Below, in pieces: positions 22,180 to 35,273 of a DNA stretch of 64,000 bases. Each line of letters opens with the position of its first letter. Position 1 is the stretch's first letter. The notes beneath the pieces were generated by a model. That model did no database searches. It was not told the origin of the DNA and was given only the letters and a program-made list of their open reading frames with translations. A program made the position numbers and the translations under genes. Source of the stretch: Pyrrhosoma nymphula (Eukaryota; Arthropoda; Insecta; Odonata; Coenagrionidae). The stretch is from NCBI GenBank assembly GCA_963573305.1, contig OY754329.1, positions 48,008,417 through 48,072,416 of the forward strand, written 5' to 3'.

Positions 22180-24884
22180 CCAGCTGGCACAGAGTATGCT
22201 CCTTACTCTCTTCTTACGAGATACTTACGCAAGAAACGGGTAAGTAGCTTACCCGTAGGCAAGGCGCTTCCGTAAGAAACTGCTCAGACACAGGTAAGAC
22301 AGTGGTAAGCAGGAAAGTTCGACTTCCACGTTAAATCGCTTCACTACGTTCCGCGAGGGAGGCGTTAGGGATTGGTACTGAGCACGTAACGTCGATCGAC
22401 ACCGCATGGAGCGCTGTGCGTTCTTGAAAGTACCGTTACGCCTCGCTAGATGGCGCTGGCATCGCAACCTACCGTGCAGGCCCGCCTGGTTCAAATTTGA
22501 TTTGTGCTTTATTATATATTTTAGCGTAGAGAATAGTTACTTCCACGGATACTCTTAAAATAATTATACTTACATACATACCTGTCATGCCATTCCCTGT
22601 CGGAGTACGAATGATGGGAAAAGGTTTCTTCTAGGCTGGTGAAGCTCCTTCAATACTTTCCTCCGGACTGCCTTTTAATTAACTACCGTGACTGATTACT
22701 CAATACAAACATTACTTTCAAAGAGAACTGCAGCGAGAAAAGTGAGGTAATGGATCCAAGGTACACTCGAATACATAAAGGAAATGAAAGGCATACCTAA
22801 CGAAATATACCATAACTTTTAATACTAAAATAAATATATTGATAATGGTACATCACAAGAATTATGGATTTCAACAATTTTCTGTAAATGATGATACTTT
22901 ATACGCAAACAACAAGTGGTATTAATACAGCTTTAGGAATTCAGTAACACACAAAGACAGAAACAGCAGAAGTAGGCATATTTGAAAATTAATAGTGATT
23001 CAAGGTAAGTTGACCTATGTCCTACGTAACATTTAGGATTTTATTCTACCCACAGGGTTAGTGAAAACTTCAAATATGTACTGCTGCATGCTTAGTTTGA
23101 TTATTTTAACATTAAAAAAAATAAACTTGATGGAACCATATAATCAAGGGACACAGTAACAGTATTTCCTTCAAGACATAGCACATACGGCATATTATCA
23201 TCACATTCTAATTCCCAATGCAACTTATTTTTTTACACATGAGCAAACATACTTATACATAATTTATTTCTCTTCCACATCATGATCGCAATCTACTGGA
23301 GTAAGAAGAACCATAACATTGTTAAGAAAAACATGTAGAAAAACCATTCGCTTGCTATGAGACAGTAATGTTAGCAATTCAAATATATTATCATGTGCAA
23401 AAGTTGTCGAACAGCATTTGAGACTCAAAAATGAAGCCCTTATCATTATTTTGCAAACAATCTTCATGATAAGTGTTTTTCACCCTGCACACAAACATCA
23501 GCTTCATCGCGGATACAAGTGAAATCATATTATACACAATGGGTGCTGAAGGTCATAGAATCAATAGGATATGAAATATCAACATTAACAGTGGTGGTGG
23601 GAGGGGCTTCAAAATAGTGTGACTTATTGCCATATGATTGTCATGGGTAGGTACATTGTAAATGGATTCAATGTTCATTTCATGCTTACGCAGAAAACTG
23701 AGTTTCAATATATTGGTTAGTCCCTTGTCTGCGCTAACTAAATTAATTCCCCAACAGGGTATATACCACCTAAAATAAATACTCAGTTGAGGGGTTAAAT
23801 CCCATTGGGGATATCAAGGATGATCAGATTTGATCCACAGAAAGCCGTGAGATGCAGAAACATTTACCAGTATTGTGCCAGTTGTTGCACAGCTCTTAGC
23901 TAGTATTGAACTACCCAGGACCCACCACGAGGAGGTGGCTGCGTATCGAGTCCCACCCGTGCCCACCCAACCACCCTACCATTTGGGCACATATCTTAAT
24001 TTAAAAATGTATATGCTCTGGAGCTAACTTTTTTCAAACTTTAGCATTTTCTTTTGATGTCAATTGCAGTAAGATGACTCCCTCCAGAACTGTAGTCCCA
24101 CAAAAATATGTGGATGCTTGACACAACTTTCACTATTCTCTTAACTGGTTGTGAGTCACAACGTCCTTCTCTGAATAGGAAAGTGGGAGGAACCTGGTCT
24201 AATAATATCCTTATTAAATAGTTATTCGTCCAGCATCAGGTAAGCAGAGGCTTTGAGAAATGTGTTTCTCTCCCAGTGTATTAAATTTAGGCAGTCTTAT
24301 CTCTTACAAATAGCACTTTTCCAATTCAACATTTTCTCATTTCATTTACCCTGGATTTAAATGCAATTCATGCAACACACTTATGCACTTGATCCTTATC
24401 ATCACAGATCATCCCTACTAAAAGGCTGTCAGGAAGAGCAAATTAAGTTTTCCAAGGAGTACTTCCTGTACAACCTCCAGTTAGTGACACCTAGATCTGA
24501 TGAAATGCAAAATCTTTGGTCAATCTTCACAATTCTCATTGCATTTCATGGAGAACCATGTTGCTACACAAAAAATGAATGCATAGGTTGTTAGTTTCAG
24601 AAGCTGTGAAGATGGACTTTCAGTTCCAACGTTCAACAGGAACACCTTGTTAATGAAAGTAACCTTGACACTTATATGGAAAGGACCAACTTCCCACGAT
24701 TCCTTTTCCCCAAATAAAGCAGGCCACGGATCACTGCATGAACTATGTCCCAGAAGAAGGATAGTGTCCAGAAGATCCTCCTTCTTAATAAGACTGTTTT
24801 AAGGAAGTTCACTGCACTGCAGAAGACATGATTCAAATGATAACCTGTGCAACTTATCCTCCATACGCCAAGGAACTCCTGGGT

Positions 24885-26190
24885 GGAAACCAGTAGGCAT
24901 AAAGAAAAGGCTGCTGATAGCTCTTATATGGAACGTGTCACTGTTTGAGTTGGAAACTTGGTCATTGTGAAGGGAGAATGTGCATAGACTTGGGGTGTTT
25001 CAGATGTGGGTTTGGAGAAGGATGGAGGGGGTTACCAGGGGCTCTATTTTGTAATCTCACTTTATTGAGAATACGTCATAAAATACCACTTTTTCGTAGT
25101 TCAACTCCGCCACCCAGGCGGCGTGACCATTTCGAAACTCAAATGGTGAACTGCCGATCATGTGCTGGTCTTTTACACGATTCATCCGCTCTGATCCGTA
25201 TCTTTCGACTCTTGATCCGTTTCATTATCTCCACCTGCCATTAGTTCCATCTCACCTGTCATAAAGAACGTGACATGGAGCCACCATCGTTTCCACTTGA
25301 AGCTTGAGTTGAAAAATAAACAAGGGCACGAAAGATACAAATGATTTTAAATCGTATTGTTGTAATTTGCTAAATGTGAAGAACTTCAACATTTTCAACT
25401 GTAATATATTGGACACTTGAAGGTATGCTTTGTTTGAAATGCTTATGTTGTCATTAGCTTGAATTATCTGTGTATATATTATGCATCAATATTTCCCAAA
25501 AAAATGTTGCTGATACCTTTGTTTTCGTGTGCCTATCCGCCAGTGTATGGAGAATGGAATTCAGTTATTTATACCATAATTTCATAATTTTAACAAATAT
25601 TGCCATAAAATCTACGTTCTTGGTAGATATTTCCCGTGCTTGTGAATCGAACACTAATAGGATGCACCTAATTGTGTTCCCTTACATGTCGCTTGTAGTT
25701 TTGACTGTATTTAGATTTTCATGGTATGTACAGTGTAAGATGCCTTCGGTAAGATGTTGAGCAATACGGGTATTTGCTAGTCTCACCATCTTTTATTTGA
25801 TATGTATAAGGTACTTGAAGCTTCGACAATTCACAAACCGTTCGTGAGGTGATCATTAAGAGAGGGAAACGGGTCTCCCACCTTTCCACTAAGAGTCACT
25901 AAAAAGGTGAGATTACAAAATAACCTCCCTGGGAGGCAAGGAAGACTAATGAGGAGGTATTGGATATGGTTGGAGAGGGGAGGGCATGTTGAAGATAGAA
26001 GGGAAAGCACTGGGGAAGCATGGAAGAGGGTAAGAAATCTGGAAGAAGTAATTAGAGGTGGAAGATATGAGGAATAAAAGAGAGATTAAATGGCAGTACA
26101 TACTTAAGAGGGTAAACAAGAAATGTTATAGAAATTGAAAGGTGGGATAAGGACTTTCGAAAACCCTACCAATCAGCTGGTGGATTACTC
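24885..26190 (+). mobile_element. LINE RT remnant, interrupted
   Basis: The plus frame reads KKRLLIALIWNVSLFELETW, a stop, then HRLGVFQMWVWRRMEGVTRG up to 25044. After the nested element, it resumes at about 25930 with KTNEEVLDMVGEGRAC. This order (WSVALYG.ETW, EAFEMW.WRRM, TNEEVL..V.E) is the C-terminal part of insect Jockey/CR1-like reverse transcriptases. Stops make it inactive. Confidence 0.75.
25047..25920. mobile_element. TA-flanked TIR element in the LINE
   Basis: Ends are perfect 14-bp inverted repeats (TTTTGTAATCTCAC / GTGAGATTACAAAA), each flanked by TA at 25045-25046 and 25921-25922. It splits the LINE reading frame at that point, which independently supports these boundaries. The 874 bp have no recognised transposase. 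A Tc1/mariner-type non-autonomous element is the likely explanation. Confidence 0.7.
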
Positions 26191-27484
26191 TGACAGAAAT
26201 AAAATCTCTTCAGAGTTGCTTGGACAAAGTTTTGCATCTTCTAAACATTTCCTTCTATTTCTTCTGCCTAGGCCATTCTTCTCTTCTATTGCAAAGTAGT
26301 TTTAACATCTCAACCGCCTGTAATCACTTGCCCTTCATGACTTTTATCCCTATGAAAATCAAGTTCAGGTCCAGGAATTCCACCATTGGCTCCACATTTG
26401 CACAAGTTTTACTGTAATCGGAATACATTTACAAGCAGCTACATCAAACAAACAATGACCTAATTCTCAGAACTTTTTCACTTTATCTTGGTAAGAAGTA
26501 TAATGTGTTTCAATACTTTTCATAAGCTTTTACATAATGAGGAGATATGGAGAAATCCTCTTCAAAGTTGTCCCTACTGGAAGTTGGTATTGTTGCCTTT
26601 CTCCTGATATCCGTCATGTTTCATGCCAAGATGCTGGCAAGTTTCCTGTGACTGGTGTCAAAACCCCAGGCTTCTGATCATCAATCATTGCTCATAAAAT
26701 AATAAAAGCACATCACAACTCCACTGAAAGGTGCTTGATAATTCAATCATTTCCCTTGGAAAGAACACAACTTATTTTGTTCCTGACTTTTCTACTGCTA
26801 AATGAATCTAAGTGTAACTGTCGCCAACGGGTCAAAGATATGCATGCTCAATTCATGTAATGCCTTTCAAGACATATGTTGATTCTCTGTAGCCTGAGTA
26901 ATCATATGACAAGGGAGCCTTATAGTATAGGGTCAAAGGAGAGTACTGAAAAAATTAGTCAGTTATGATACTTTTGAAGCCACTTCCTCCTTTCCACTGC
27001 CACCATTAATGTTAATATTAAGCATCTGCTTTCAGTTACTACGTTTTCCCATCTAAGAAATACCAGTGTACAGTTCTTCTTGGAACTCGAAGTTGAGCTG
27101 CTGCCACGGGCATTGGTATTTTCCCCTCCTGAATAACCGAAATCACCTTTTCCATGGAATCTTCATCCCGCCTTCACTGTTCTCTGAGGCAGCAGTTGCA
27201 GCCAATCTTGTAGCCATTTTTAACTGCAGAAATGAATTATAACATATAATAGTAAAAACTCAACAATAAATAGTCGTGACGTTATAAATAGCAATTTTTG
27301 CAATGTTTTCGAAACATGTATTAATTTTTTCACACAGAAAATGGTTTCAAAATATACTACTTAACGCAATAGTGAAATCATTGTACTAGGAACTGTAAGT
27401 TTTGCACATTGAAACATCTTTCAATGATGTAGTTGGAAATAGTAAAATGAAAAGGTAACATTTGTCAAATGTAATGGCAAATAG

Positions 27485-28200
27485 TTTCACATGAACTCTA
27501 TTCAATGTGGGTCATCATTAAGTTGCTTTGTTTGGGGGAAACAACATACAAACCATTCCTTATTTTTTCTAGTCCTCAAGTATTAATGATTCCAGGCAAG
27601 GAAATGATTACAAATCCCTAATTGATCATTTCCAACTGCCTGTACTGTAGCTGAAAATGGAGTCAACAATGGAAACCATCACCGATTAACACATGCCACA
27701 TCATCACATTAAATGCAAAATCACATCACCACAAATCTTGAACTCAATTAGACGTAGGTTATCTTTGATTGGCTCATTTGGTACACTACTACACAGATAC
27801 CGCTCCTGAATAATTAATGATTCCAGACGAGGAAGTGATGACAAATCTGCAGAAGACCATTAGCAAATGCAATGTACCTAGCTCGAGTCAGTTATGGAAA
27901 CCATCACCGATTAACACATGCCACATCATCACATGACATGCTAAATCACAAGACATAACGCGAACTCAAATAGATGTGGGTCATCGTTGAGTTGCTTCGT
28001 TGGGGACACTACCACACTAATACTGAAGTATTCATGAAGAATTTATGAATCGAGAACAATAATGGTGACAACTCAATAAAATTCTTTTACAACTGAAATG
28101 CTATCTATACTTATGGTGTCAAATACGAAAACCATTACCAATTCACGCATCCGAAACAAACAAAAATAAAGCCATACCACGCCCAAGCCAAAAACAATGC
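27485..28200. repeat. Degenerate tandem repeat, about 235-bp unit, 3 copies
   Basis: The phrases GAACTC-ATT---TGTGGGTCATC, GATTCCAG-C-AGGAA-TGAT and ATGGAAACCATCACCGATTA recur in order. Markers at about 27492, 27738 and 27962 give spacings of about 246 and 224 bp. ATGGAAACCATCACCGATTA is identical in the first two units. It lies inside the 8.2 kb element. Confidence 0.7.
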
Positions 28201-28252
28201 AGCCAAATACGAGTAACACACAAGGCAATTAGATGAACATATTCCCCGTTAT

Positions 28253-28699
28253 GTGGAAGAATGGAGAGCGACAAGTGTGCGAACAACTGTGTACAAGCAA
28301 TATCAAAATCTCGTGAGCGAGTTGCAACGTGACAATGACGGAAATACAAAGAAAGACATTCATGCCACATTCATAACATCCCATCACATACACCCATTAC
28401 AACTGAATTCGTTGGTTGATGAATTCACGGACTATGTGAGGAGTTTAAAAATGCCACTAACCTTTCCACAGTCCTTGGAAAATAGAATAACTTTCCGTCT
28501 TTTACCCCGCAACCTCTCACCCAACACTTCTTCCCCATTTCTATGGAATTTCGTACGCAAGAAGAGTAGAAAGTCTTCCAATATCCTTCTCAATTCCTCA
28601 ATAGTAAGTAAGTTGATGCGGTTGTCCAAGCGGTGCGAAAAGGTCGTTGACAGGAGAGTGAAGTCCAAAGAAGGCGTGAGGTCAATAAAGGTTCCGTGA
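28253..28699 (+). other. Unassigned open frame, 148 codons
   Basis: An uninterrupted plus frame (GTG or alternative start, MEEWRATSV...) overlaps a 78-codon minus frame at 28668-28432 rich in charged residues (RRILEDFLLFLRTKF). I recognise neither. It sits inside the putative 8.2 kb element, next to tandem repeats. Coding status is doubtful. Confidence 0.2.
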
Positions 28700-29124
28700 G
28701 GATTGTCCGGGAGGTGCAGAGGTCAAACGGTTAATTCAGGTAAATCGGAGTCCAAGTAGAGCAGAGGTCAAGAGTTAATTCAAAACAGAGTCACACAGAT
28801 TCGAAAGAGTTAACCAAATTGGTATAACGTGATCTACCACCGTCTCAGAAACACGAGCGCAACGTTATTTTCTTCAGCGCGCTAGAGGGAGAGTAGGGGA
28901 AGTGGTTTCCCCTCTTCAAGCTTCAGTAAAAAACGCGACGCCGTCGGGTGCCGCCACCAGTCCAACTTGGGCAACGTTGGGAAACGACGTAAAACGGGCT
29001 CCCTTTAAAATCGACACTGGCTGGTGGTAAGGAACGGCGTCAAATATCCTCATACCGGGTAAGCTACTTACATACAGTAGCGCAGCGCGCGGCGGAACGC
29101 TGTACTACCACCTCAACCAGCATA

Positions 29125-29229
29125 TAGAATTTCCTACCGTGAGATATATTACTAAATAATTTCCACTATTTCTCGATCACCTACCGTGAGATATATTGGG
29201 CAGCTTTAAATTATTTCCACTATTTCTCC
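29125..29229. repeat. Short tandem duplication
   Basis: CCTACCGTGAGATATATT and AATTATTTCCACTATTTCTC-like blocks occur twice about 50-65 bp apart. A wider similarity links 29310-29415 with 29565-29640 (AAATT-ACTGAAT...GGGCGTAAACAACCAC), so this part of the 8.2 kb element is internally repetitive. Confidence 0.6.
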
Positions 29230-30373
29230 AGGCACACACAGCGGCACTCAAATAAAGGAACATTATTGCTAATGACATCAAGTCGAGAAAATGAAAAAAT
29301 AACTTTGGAGGAGGTAAAATTTACTGAATGAAGCGTAATGAAACAACATATTACATTGCAAAAGTAGAAAATAATCATCACTCTTTCAATTGGGCGTAAA
29401 CAACCACACAATTTTAAACTCTCAAATAACACAATAATCCCGGGCAACGACAATATCCTACAGCTAATTGCTAATGAATCATTACCTGCCTTAAATATAG
29501 ACGGACTAATTATTTCAAGAAATTCACATTCGACACAGCAATGCAATGAAATAAAAGGATGACACTTGAAGTGGCAAAATTCACTGAATAATAATAAAAC
29601 ACTACACTATTTATCCTTTCGCTGGGACGTAAACAACCACAATTACAAGAACAATCTACAGTCACCAAACTTCACTTTAATTCACATCAAACTTCAATTC
29701 ACATAGATTCCACATCTTAATGTAGTCAATACTAGAAACTACGAAATTATTGCTGTGAAGTCTTCTACAACATATGAAATTACATAGACAACGAAAGCCT
29801 TCAAACAAAACATATTTTTAACACTTTAAATATAACTCCTGTCATGACACGTTCTTTAAAGAGATAAATCCTTGCTAATGTACGTAAAGATATCAACACT
29901 TTAGACGCATGCAATCCAGCTCAGCAAATAAATAACACATGTAATCACTGGCATGTAACAGTGGACGCCGTCAACGCATTCAAAACACACGATAAACCTT
30001 CGTTTACATATTATCACAAAAAATGACTCGTTATTTCTTGCACATTGGAACTTATACGTTTACTTGAACATTGAAGCTTAAACCAAACTTATTTAAACTT
30101 GAAATTAAATGTTCCACTGGGGTAATTCGCTACAAATCGTCACAGATAAACACCAAGTTATCGTTCTCGTGGTTTCCGTTTCCTCCGAAAAAGGGAACGG
30201 TATCGGGGACCATTAGTCCGTTCCTCAACTATCCATAAGTACCTGTTTTGCCCGCAAGGAGTCATGCCATACGTGCGTAAGAAATAAGTAAGTGACTTAC
30301 ATTGTAAGCTACTTACCTATTTCTTCGTTAAAACTTGCCTCAATGACTTACATTGTGCCAGCTGGGTCAGTCC

Positions 30374-33300
30374 TAGGAAGAAATTATTCTAAAAAGTTTA
30401 AAAGTCTGTGCAAAATTCAAGTTTTTTTCTAAATAACTTAATCACGAAAAATCATTTATAAGCAGACAGAACAGAAATGGTCCTACCAGAAACCCATAGG
30501 GATAGTCAGAAACTATGTACAGTAATTGATTCAGAGTCACAGCTATTTATTACAACAGGGACTCATCTGTGATAAAAAATAAAGTATGACAACATATTGT
30601 CAGAAATACAGGTCATAGAGTTGATTTAGCATAGTGAAATGTTGCATACCACAAAATGTTTTAGAGAAGTTTGTATGCTAACGTCAGGCATTAAAATCTC
30701 AAGCCTCAGAAGCTGGTAAGCAGTTTGATCCGCACCCAAGCTTCAAACACTTTTGATATATGATCAAGTAAGATTAGTGGCAGTTAATTCGCCTTTTGAA
30801 AATCCTTCCCATTTAGGAGATCAAATTTGTGTACAAGGGCATGATAAGTCAGTGAGTTACGGCTTTAAAATATTTCTAGATATATGAATCCATTATTTAG
30901 GTATATAATTTTTTCATACTTACGTCCTAACATTAATTTTGGGAAACTTTTAAAGTAAGGTTCACATCACTATTCTGTGACTTGTTAAATTAAAATATCA
31001 ATGAGACAGTTAGGGAATATATACTACTACAAAAGATGGTGCATCATATGAATCTATGGTTGGGTAATTTTAACAATGGATTAAAACCTTCCCTATAAGT
31101 TTTACCCTGAACGTATACTCACTTGAATGTTGAATTTCCTCACCAGCAACCAAGAAATATAGTTTACTCGAAAACAACTAAGGTGTTCCGTCAAAATGTT
31201 TTGGCAAAACAAATATAACGAAATATCTGATTAGGTCTGCAAACTGCATCGTTGGGAAAACAGGCAATGTTTGCTAAAGCTCTAGATCACCGTTTACCTT
31301 CATTATGCGTTCTCTACGACCGTGGCCAAAACTCCAAAACCTCCAAAACCAAACCCATGAACACCAAACCAAAACAAAGTTCACGGCGTTCACGGATATT
31401 TACTCCCTGACAAGTTAATTCCCGTGAACTCCAGTGAAAACAATTGCCTAGCGCAAAGCTACGCCGTTGCCAGCTATAGCTACGCTGCCGCCACAATTTT
31501 GATTTTTTTGCCGTCAAGAGATCGAAAAGGAGAAAAGTTTAAGGCAGTAGATGAACCTTTCTACTGAGGTAAATACTTCAACGTGTGCCCACTTAAGTAG
31601 ATACATGCCCCTCCTAATGTATTGAAGGAACGGGGATTCCGGGATGTCGTCCGCGTGGATTCATCTTGATACACTAGCATTTCAATTTTCAATTTATTCA
31701 CACCGAATTGGCAATATACATTGCATGGTTTCGTCAAGGGTCACATGAAAATAAACAGCAAGTCATAAATTAAAGTACAGTAAAATGGGTTTACATACAT
31801 TCATTGAAATATTCACAGATATCATGATGTCTGCGCCTATTACATTCTGCATCTCATGCGTCTTAAAAATGTTTTTGCCCTATGTGGGATTCATGCTAGA
31901 TATCTCAAAAACCCCTTCTACTTCACTGTGTGTAAGCCGTAATCTAGATCTATGCTTTTATTCAATATTATAGAAATATGTTTAGTAATGTAGTAATCGA
32001 AACAAATAGATGAATCAAATAAAATATCCCATTATGTAACATGATAGAATACACAAGATCCTCTCTATCCTAGTTTTAGATTTTTTTCCTTGCCGTTCAA
32101 TAAAATGTTGTGTAAACATCTTACGCCATGTTCAGTCATTCAATTTTACAATTCAGTAGTCACCGTAATATTGGCTTACTTTTACCTCTCAGAATCCCTA
32201 AAAATTTTCCAAGTTTACCTACACCGTATTGATAGTATTAAAAGCATGTGTTGGTGATTTTTACAATGTTACTCTTGTAATCTCAACGGCTTTTTGCCAT
32301 GACCATTCATAATTCCTTGGGTATAATTCCCTTCTCCCGTCCCCCCCTCTCACTTCACCTATTTTATCACTGCTGTGGTGTGTGAAGGCACACATGTCCC
32401 AACACCCATAGTGATTGGTTTATTCCCTGAATGTTACCTATTATTACCTAGGCTGGTGATCGCATGCATGCTCTGTATATTTAAGATGGCAAATAAGTCT
32501 ACGTTAGAGCTAAATCCATGCATGGATCCATGTTGGCATTTTGAACTAATGGTGTCCTATCTCCTACCTGTTTGATATTGACTATAGTCACCCTTCTGAT
32601 TTTTTTTTCGTTATTTAGACTGATATTTAGGCTAACCTTTTGGCTCTCTCCCCCTCCCCTGTATAAATCACCATATGCAGAATGTAATACACTGTATATG
32701 TGCAAGAATTACTCCAATAATCAGCATTTTCTCATTGCCATATGTTGCTGAGGCCCATCATGCCTATACTTCCCATTTTTCATTCCCTGCTTAGTATTTT
32801 CTTATATAATTTCAGTTCAGTAATGTCTTATCATTCTTTGTCCCTATTTTAGCTGTTATGGCCCTCTGCTGTGTCATCTTTTCTGTCTCTGATATTTGCG
32901 GCTAGATAAGAATTTTGTAAGATAATGAGCATGGGATCCTCCACTGCCAGTCATGAAATCCACCCTAATGAGACAGCTTCCCTTGTTTTCACATTATCTT
33001 TATTGTCCATCAAGTAGTAGAGGAATGTTTTTGGTATGTATCACAAGAAAAACACATTTTGCAGTGTAGATTTTCGATGCGCTTGAATGAAGGCTTGTCC
33101 ATTATTCGGGTTTCCACCGCATTCATTGTTGACTTAAGACAACAGTTTCGCCCGGTATTTTGTTGCATTCCTCAGCACATTGTGTTTTTTGTCTCCACCA
33201 TTCGAATGGCTGCCCCATTGGGGTCATATGCCTTTTTGCAGCCACCTCACTGAAGAAAAGGGGTCTTGTACCTTCAATGTGACTCCTACCCTTCAACCTA

Positions 33301-33380
33301 TCTGGCATGGGTGGCCCTGCCATGAAAAATAATCATTCCTCCTGCCAGTTCAGCTCTAGGGTCATCAGAACATGCAAAGC
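30374..33380. other. Intergenic, no gene seen
   Basis: About 3 kb of AT-rich DNA without recognised genes. A locally GC-richer patch at 31310-31500 has ACCAAA/CCAAAAC-rich low complexity. All open frames are under 70 codons and unmatched. Confidence 0.4.
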
Positions 33381-33389
33381 CCTTTACCC

Positions 33390-33545
33390 CAGCTAGGATG
33401 CAGGCCATAGGGAGAGAAAGGTCGCGGGTTCGAATCCCGCCAGGGGAGGATTTTTCTCCTCCCAGGACATGGCTGTGTGTGTTGTCCTTTGTTACAACGC
33501 CTGATGTAAAATGGTCCTCCAGGCTGTATTCAGGTTATTGATATA
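33390..33545 (+). mobile_element. tRNA-derived SINE-like sequence
   Basis: GGTCGCGGGTTCGAATCCCG at 33420-33439 is a pol III B box in a tRNA-like T arm. It is followed by unrelated body sequence and a run of AAAATAA units at 33547-33580. No proper anticodon arm is visible, so this is a SINE rather than a tRNA gene. The ends are approximate. Confidence 0.5.
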
Positions 33546-33635
33546 AAATAAAAAAATAAAATAAAATAAAAAAATAAATATATTACACCTGCAAAATGCA
33601 TTATCATGGAGACTGGAAAAACATGCTTTTCTCTC

Positions 33636-33922
33636 CAGGGCTGGGGGCAGGGATTGAGGGGCCCTGTGTAAATGAAAGTCGGAGACCCCCAAACTTTGCT
33701 TTCCCTTATTGATATAGAACCATTTTTCAAGCACATTCCATGGAAAGAAAGAAATTGTCCGACAAACTGGCTAACGATTTTAAGAAATTTACAAATGTAC
33801 AACTGCAATATGAGCTGGTTTCCCCACGACGTCTGAAAAAAGACAAGCCCGGGTGGGGCCCTCATAGGCACGGGGCTCAGTGCAGTGGAACCTGTTGCAC
33901 TACCCTAGGGACGGCTCTGCTC
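33636..33922. mobile_element. hAT-like MITE, eroded
   Basis: The right end, reverse-complemented, is CAGAGCCGTCCCTAGGGTAG, a typical hAT terminus, and interior GAGGGCCCCACCC is mirrored by GAGGGGCCCTG near the left end, which starts CAGGGCTGGGGG. Flanking 8-mers do not match convincingly, so the left boundary is uncertain. Confidence 0.4.
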
Positions 33923-34280
33923 ATCTTATTGCTTTAGTTATTAAACTGTCATTTTTGCTAACAATAACTTATTAGTTACAAAGTTAGTGGTCGAGTAGCT
34001 TTGAGAGGTGAGCCCTAGTTTCATTGTGTTATCTCCATTTATTGAGGTCTACAAATAATTTTTAAAATTTGCTGTGCTGAAATATTTTAAGAGAAAAATT
34101 AAAGATTCATTGTTTTTGCTATGTTAAAAAATGTTTAAAACACACTATTTGTTTAGCAATTGAATAAAGCAGCATGAAGTTATTTTTGGTACGTCAGTGA
34201 TGAATCCAAAAATTGATCCCTTCCTCATGATGTTATTGATTTTTAAATTCAAAGGACCTCTGAGGTTTATAATGTTACTG

Positions 34281-34813
34281 CAGGGACCGCTCTAGCAATA
34301 CAGGTGCCCTAGGCGAATGATGAAAAAGGCGCCCCTAAAAAAATTTCGCGCGATCCATCCCCACGAGCAGGCGCGCTGTTTACTTCGTTCACAACGGGCG
34401 ACCTTCTCTGTCACAAACTCGATTCACAATGAGCTGGGAATGAATATTTCGCTGACACCGACATACATCGGAAGGAAAAAGCCTGATAGAGGAATACAAT
34501 GTTGGTTCGAAAAGATTACATTGTTTTTCGCAGAGTTATCGACCGTAAATTAAAAACCGTTTACTTTGTAAACGGGCTCGCCCGCCGGAAGGTTAAGCAG
34601 CTAACAAGCCCTTTACTTTATGAAATAGAGTTAGATATGTTGTCGAGTTTTAGGTAATAAGGTTGTCGGACTATAGGATTTACTATTTCCCTTCCCCTTC
34701 TTTTTTCTCGATTTTTTTCCTTTTTTTTTCTCTTCACTTGTCATTTCGGCGCCCCTCAAATCGCGTCGCCCCATCACTTCGCCTAGTTCGCCTATATGGT
34801 AGAGCGGGCCCTG
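34281..34813. mobile_element. hAT non-autonomous element, 533 bp
   Basis: Ends CAGGGACCGCTCTAGC and GTAGAGCGGGCCCTG are inverted copies, and subterminal GCCCTAGGCGAA pairs with TTCGCCTA. Identical 8-bp flanks TGTTACTG (34273-34280 and 34814-34821) prove a hAT-type insertion. No transposase is present. Confidence 0.88.
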
Positions 34814-34983
34814 TGTTACTGTCTTATTTAATGTCAACAGGTTTTAACTCTGTGGAATTCCCAGGTATGTGCTAAAGAATTGGATTAAGAGATGGTTGTC
34901 GAAGGTTGTATCTACTTAGCTTACGATCAGTGTTGGTTGGTTGATTATTTGGGGAGGTGACCGACAACATTTAGGTCATTTGG

Positions 34984-35262
34984 GGCTGTCCATTAATGAT
35001 GTCCACACGATTGGGGGGGGGAGGGTCACCACCTTGTCACAATGTGTGACAGGGGGGAGTCGGGGGCTATGTTTCAAGTGACATCCACACTTCCACTGTA
35101 TATTATGTCTTATTTTTACTCAGACTGTGGGGGGGAGTAGAAGTTTTATCATTTTTGTGATATCATTGAAGGAGGGGGGCACACTATTTGTGACTAACGG
35201 TGACAAAGGGGGGAGGGGGTCTAGTTTGGTCCAAAATTGTGTGACATCATTTATGGACAGCC
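34984..35262. mobile_element. MITE with GGCTGTCCAT ends, 279 bp
   Basis: Inverted ends GGCTGTCCATTAATGATGTC and (reverse-complemented right end) GGCTGTCCATAAATGATGTC differ at one of 20 positions. The interior is G-rich and non-coding. The target duplication is unclear, so the superfamily is not assigned. Confidence 0.7.
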
Positions 35263-35273
35263 TCTTTGCACTA

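Larger units (their letters stand above)
22180..30365. mobile_element. 8.2 kb element with CCAGCTGG inverted ends
   Basis: A perfect 12-bp terminal inverted repeat, CCAGCTGGCACA...TGTGCCAGCTGG, is flanked by GTCATTCC (22172-22179) and GTCAGTCC (30366-30373), 7 of 8 identical. Both ends continue inward with related sequence around GTAAGTAGCTTAC. A third copy of that motif lies near 29060. The interior is non-coding as far as I can see and holds a LINE remnant, a nested TA-flanked element, 235-bp tandem repeats and a CpG-rich stretch at 28850-29110. The 8-bp duplication fits hAT or P-type transposition, but the superfamily is unassigned and no transposase was found. The pairing of the ends is inference. 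Confidence 0.55.

Noticed and set aside
33405..33445. Functional tRNA gene
   Set aside because: Only the T arm/B box is good. The acceptor and anticodon stems are absent.
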